The position numbers and the translations under genes are program-made. Below the pieces are notes generated by a model that worked only from the letters and a program-made list of their open reading frames with translations, had not been told where the DNA came from and searched no databases. A stretch of 6,721 nucleotides of DNA. Origin: Myxococcota bacterium. GTDB taxonomy: Bacteria > Myxococcota > Polyangia > GCA-2747355 > JAKLHH01. Each line of letters starts with the position of its first letter. Position 1 is the first letter of the stretch. Of the stretch, positions 4,088 to 6,721 are shown in pieces. The stretch lies in assembly GCA_022710245.1 (NCBI GenBank), contig JAKLHH010000426.1, forward strand, positions 1-6,721, in the 5' to 3' direction.

Positions 4088-6443
4088 AGGCTTCCCGGAG
4101 GCCGAGCGGCAGCGCGGCGAGCTCGGCGCCGAGCGCGGCGTCGGGCATCACCTCGGCGGCGCGAAGCGCGTCACGGCACCGGTTGAGGTGAAAGCCCAGC
4201 GCGAGCTGGCCCTCGCGCGAGAGGTGCTCGATGTCCTCCACCGTGAGCATCGCCAGGCTCAGCATCCGCTCGGCGCGCACCTGCACCGCCTTCCCGGCGA
4301 GGTCGATGACGAGGTCGCTGGGTGCCAGGTACCCCAGGGTGATCCCCTGCGCGGTGGTGACCACTCGTCCGATCCCGGTGAGGAGGACGCCGACTGGCAG
4401 TCCGGCGGCGAGGCTCACCCGCTCCCCGCGCTGGAAGATGCGGCAGCGACCCTCGGTCTGGGCCAGCTCGCAGAGGAACTCGAGGTCGGGCTCTGCGCAG
4501 ATCGGGCACAGCCCGAGGGCCGAGCGCCGGTGCATCTCGCGGAGGGCGCGGATCAGCAACCCGGCCGTCCCGCTCTGCGCCGCGGCGGTCCGCAGGACCT
4601 CGCGCTTGATCACCGAGATCCGCGTCTCGCTCACGGCGGTCAGCGTGGCCGTGTTGGGCAGGCCGTAGAGGGTGCCGAGCTCACCCAGAAAGCCGCCGGC
4701 CTCGACGACGCCCAGGTCATCGGCCTGGCCGCGTACGCGCGCCGCGTGGAGCGCTCCCTCCTCGACGACGTAGAGCAGCTCACCGCGTTCGCCCTGGCGG
4801 TGCGGGCTCTCACCGGGACGCAGCCGCAGAGCGGTCGCCACCTCCAGCATCGCGTCGGGCAGATCCTGGCGCTCGCCGGAGAAGAGCAGGCTGCGCTGAT
4901 CCAGGACCGACGGCCAGATCAGGCGCTGGTTGACGAAGTCCCCGAGCTCCAGGGGGGACGCCTCCGCCGGGGCCGGCGCGCGCACCGGCCCGAGCCGCGC
5001 CATGGCGTCGCGACGACCAGCGAGGACCGAGGCGCTCGCGGTCGCGCCGTCGATCTGCTCGAGCAGCTCGCGGGCCGGCTCCTCGAAGCCGTCGGCCAGC
5101 AGGTCGCGCGCCATCGCGAGCAGCAGCGCTGGCAGGGCGCGGTTCTCCTCGGCGAAGGAGCGGAGCTGCACCAGCAGCTCCTCGGTGATCGGGCGCTCCT
5201 GAAGCCAGAGGTACTCCTTCGCGATCTGGAGCGGGACCTGGCCGGAGACGATCGCGTCGAGGAGCTCGCGCTGGTGCCGCACCGGACTCCCCTCCAGGCA
5301 GTCTAGCTCGCGGGCGGCCCGTGAGAGGTCCCCGCTCGCCATCACGCGCCGGATCCAGAAGAGCTCCGTGCCGGAGTCCTCCTCCGCCGGGACGGTGCTG
5401 CCGAAGATCTGCAGCGTCGCCACCACGGCGACCTCGAGGACGCCGAGGCACCAGTTGTTCTGGAGCTCGTCGACGCGGACGCGCGTCCGCCGCGCGGTCA
5501 TCGCAGTCGTGGGGGTGCTGCGCTCTTGCAGGAGCAGCTCGAGCTGGTGTCCCGCCAGCGCGAACTGGCCGCCCCGGACGAGGTCCCAGACGAAGAGCTG
5601 ACGCAGCGGGGGGTAGGATCGCGCCTCCTGGTCGAGGAGGGTCTCCACCAGCTGCGCGGAGCGGTCGTCGAGGAGTTGACTGGTGAGCCAGAGGTACTCG
5701 GAGACCACCTCGACGGCGACCCGGCCCTGGCGCAGGTCCTCCACGATCCCCACCAGGCAGCCCGCCTCGTCGTCGCCATCCTGCAGCTGGACCAGCGGGA
5801 CCAGCAGCTCGGCCGCGTCATCGACACGACGGGCGACCAGGGCCTGGCGCGCGAGGGGCACGCTCGCCCACGCCTCCCGCAGCGTCTCCGCTCCCTGGCT
5901 GAGGGCGCGGAGCGCCTCCTGCTCGCGCCCTGCCGCGTGCATCACCTGTCCCCAGAAGAGCCAGAGCCGAGCGGCGGCGGCGCGGTCACGCGCGCAGAGC
6001 CGCGCCGCCTCCACCAGCCGGCTCCTGCCGGAGGCGAGGTCGCCCTCGAGCACTCCCACCGCGGCCCGGATGGCCAGAGTGTGACCGTGGCTGGCCGGGT
6101 CCAGCCGCTGGACGATGGTGAGCGCGGTGTCGGCCGCGGTCTTGGCCACGTCGAGCTGACCGCGCTCGAGGTGCGCGAGCGCCTGCCACAGCCAGAGCCC
6201 CCAGCGGATCTCCGGACGCACGGTCTGGGCCTTGTGGAGCCGGAGGAAGAGGCTGTTCGCGGTCTCCCAGTCGTCGAACCGGGTGATCTGCTGGATCCCC
6301 TCGATCAGGGTGTCGTAGCCCAGCAGCAGGTCCACTCGGTCCTCGGCGAGGGCCCGCGCGCACTCGCGCATGCGCCTCAGGTCCCCCGCGATCAGCGCGG
6401 CCCGGAAACCAGCGCGAGGGTCCTGATCCCGCAGGTCGCGCAT
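4086..6443 (-). CDS. TPR-like / cyclic-nucleotide-binding-fold protein
   Basis: This is a complete 785-residue protein with no signal peptide or membrane segment, so it is cytoplasmic. Residues 1 to about 490 are almost entirely helical and Leu/Ala/Arg-rich, like TPR or related helical repeats, and include a duplicated module (about 207-305 and 370-466) marked by EYLWL. A Pro/Ala-rich linker (about 487-496) leads to a CNB domain at about 528-635. A second degenerate beta-barrel domain at about 643-745 is preceded by CPIC (646-649). There is no helix-turn-helix after either barrel, so this is not a Crp-type transcription factor. The protein is more likely a signalling scaffold that couples a CNB-fold sensor to protein-protein contacts. 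The ATG is two bases after the upstream TAG; only a weak GGGGG lies eight bases before it, so translation is probably coupled to the upstream gene. The exact partner and ligand are unknown. Confidence 0.93.
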   Translation of the reverse strand: MRDLRDQDPRAGFRAALIAGDLRRMRECARALAEDRVDLLLGYDTLIEGIQQITRFDDWETANSLFLRLHKAQTVRPEIRWGLWLWQALAHLERGQLDVAKTAADTALTIVQRLDPASHGHTLAIRAAVGVLEGDLASGRSRLVEAARLCARDRAAAARLWLFWGQVMHAAGREQEALRALSQGAETLREAWASVPLARQALVARRVDDAAELLVPLVQLQDGDDEAGCLVGIVEDLRQGRVAVEVVSEYLWLTSQLLDDRSAQLVETLLDQEARSYPPLRQLFVWDLVRGGQFALAGHQLELLLQERSTPTTAMTARRTRVRVDELQNNWCLGVLEVAVVATLQIFGSTVPAEEDSGTELFWIRRVMASGDLSRAARELDCLEGSPVRHQRELLDAIVSGQVPLQIAKEYLWLQERPITEELLVQLRSFAEENRALPALLLAMARDLLADGFEEPARELLEQIDGATASASVLAGRRDAMARLGPVRAPAPAEASPLELGDFVNQRLIWPSVLDQRSLLFSGERQDLPDAMLEVATALRLRPGESPHRQGERGELLYVVEEGALHAARVRGQADDLGVVEAGGFLGELGTLYGLPNTATLTAVSETRISVIKREVLRTAAAQSGTAGLLIRALREMHRRSALGLCPICAEPDLEFLCELAQTEGRCRIFQRGERVSLAAGLPVGVLLTGIGRVVTTAQGITLGYLAPSDLVIDLAGKAVQVRAERMLSLAMLTVEDIEHLSREGQLALGFHLNRCRDALRAAEVMPDAALGAELAALPLGLREA
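4209..4517 (-). other. Degenerate second CNB/cupin-like domain with a CPIC start
   Basis: Residues about 643-745 have the strand rhythm of a CNB barrel: IFQRGERVSL (669-678), GVLLTGIGRVV (685-695), LGYLAPSDLVIDL (703-715) and a final MLTVEDIEHL helix entry (732-741). The Gly-Glu phosphate-binding cassette is absent, so nucleotide binding is not expected. It opens with CPIC (646-649), and Cys658 and Cys667 follow, so four cysteines in 22 residues could bind a metal or be redox-active. The assignment rests on pattern only. Confidence 0.5.
4539..4862 (-). other. CNB domain with Arg-to-Asn change in the phosphate-binding cassette
   Basis: Residues about 528-635 follow the CNB plan: LRPGE (541-545), QGERGELLYVVEEGAL (550-565), EAGGFLGELG (581-590), then a Thr/Ala-rich strand and the closing helix. 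The phosphate-binding cassette reads GELGTLYGLPNTATLTA (587-603). It aligns without gaps to the classical G-E-L-A-L-x-x-G-x-P-R-A-A-T pattern known from PKA and CRP relatives. Glu588, which holds the ribose, is kept, but the Arg that binds the cyclic phosphate is Asn597. Canonical cAMP or cGMP binding is therefore doubtful; another ligand or a structural role is possible. Confidence 0.82.
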
Positions 6444-6445
6444 CG
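6444..6445 (-). other. Two-base junction: translational coupling of PEGA-tail gene and CNB gene
   Basis: The TAG of the upstream gene (6446-6448) and the ATG of the CNB gene (6441-6443) are separated by two bases. With no strong Shine-Dalgarno before the ATG, terminating ribosomes probably restart there. This supports one operon and a shared pathway. Confidence 0.75.
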
Positions 6446-6721
6446 CTAGCGCCCCCGAACCTGGAGCACCACGCGCTGCCGTGGACCGACCAGCACCTCG
6501 CGCGTGAACCGCGCTCCGGCGCCGAGCTCGAAGACCACGCGGTGCAGGCCCGGGCGGACCGCCACCTCGAGGGGCAGCGGCTGGCGCTGACCGTCGTCGA
6601 GTCGCGCGCTGGCGGGGACCTCGGAGCGGATGCTGAGCATCGGCTCCGGCCGGGTGACCAGCTTCACCACGCTCAGGACCAGCGCCACCGCGGCCACCGC
6701 GCTGACGGCGAGGAAGGCGAG
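6446..6721 (-). CDS. C-terminal fragment: TM helix plus PEGA-like domain (possible Ser/Thr kinase tail)
   Basis: Only the last 91 codons are in the window; the frame is open to the right edge and ends in TAG at 6446-6448. The first 22 visible residues (L-A-F-L-A-V to V-V-K-L-V) form one transmembrane helix. The rest resembles a PEGA domain: a small beta sandwich with ASARLDDG, a PLPLEV strand, the PGLHRVVFEL turn-strand (PG-x-H is the diagnostic element) and a final VVLQVRGR strand. In Myxococcota this TM-PEGA arrangement is a common tail of Hanks-type Ser/Thr protein kinases, with the kinase inside and PEGA outside the membrane. That identity is inference, since no kinase motif is in view; another membrane sensor is possible. 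A GTG at 6697 could be read as a start, but it lies inside the helix and the upstream codons continue the same hydrophobic run, so I treat the gene as cut by the edge. Confidence 0.8.
   Translation of the reverse strand, partial: LAFLAVSAVAAVALVLSVVKLVTRPEPMLSIRSEVPASARLDDGQRQPLPLEVAVRPGLHRVVFELGAGARFTREVLVGPRQRVVLQVRGR

Noticed and set aside
4086..4862. Crp/Fnr-type transcription factor
   Set aside because: No helix-turn-helix follows the CNB domain; the C-terminus is a second degenerate barrel and short helices, and the N-terminus is a long helical-repeat region.
4041..5306. A 421-codon plus-strand open frame opposite the CNB gene
   Set aside because: It is antisense to an intact CNB-fold protein, has a low-complexity Arg/Ala/Glu/Gln-rich translation and no domain. 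The same applies to the plus-strand frame at 5526-6449.

Overview
The window is a compact, very GC-rich piece of bacterial chromosome. Three genes lie on the minus strand and read from the right edge to the left edge. The mix of parts points to Myxococcota or a related deltaproteobacterial lineage: a TM-plus-PEGA-like protein tail, a helical-repeat/cyclic-nucleotide-binding-fold protein, and a giant Cys-rich surface lipoprotein carrying a CGDDGCGG-type Cys module. This taxonomic reading is inference from family knowledge; there is no rRNA or other marker gene here.

Right edge (6446-6721): the last 91 codons of a gene that begins outside the window. It holds one transmembrane helix followed by a PEGA-like beta domain, the usual tail of myxobacterial Ser/Thr protein kinases, but no kinase domain is visible. 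Its stop codon is two bases from the start of the next gene, so the two are very likely co-transcribed.

Middle (4086-6443): a complete 785-residue cytoplasmic protein. It has a TPR-like helical N-terminal half containing a duplicated module of about 95 residues. A cyclic-nucleotide-binding (CNB) fold follows, whose phosphate-binding Arg is replaced by Asn, and then a second, degenerate CNB/cupin-like domain preceded by a CPIC motif. A 62-base gap with a 7-bp inverted repeat and a good Shine-Dalgarno leads into the next gene.

Left (1-4023): a giant lipoprotein gene, open for all 1341 codons and running off the left edge without a stop. It encodes a lipoprotein signal peptide, 13 tandem 56-residue repeats with eight cysteines each, about seven beta-propeller-like blades, an eight-Cys CGDDGCGG module, and the first four blades of a second propeller-like domain. 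Long antisense open frames over this gene are codon-composition shadows.

Working model (inference): a membrane sensor or kinase and a CNB/TPR scaffold encoded beside a long disulfide-rich stalk that displays propeller domains outside the cell. The exported protein's function cannot be assigned from sequence alone. The tandem array, with central units homogenised at DNA level, is the most distinctive element.
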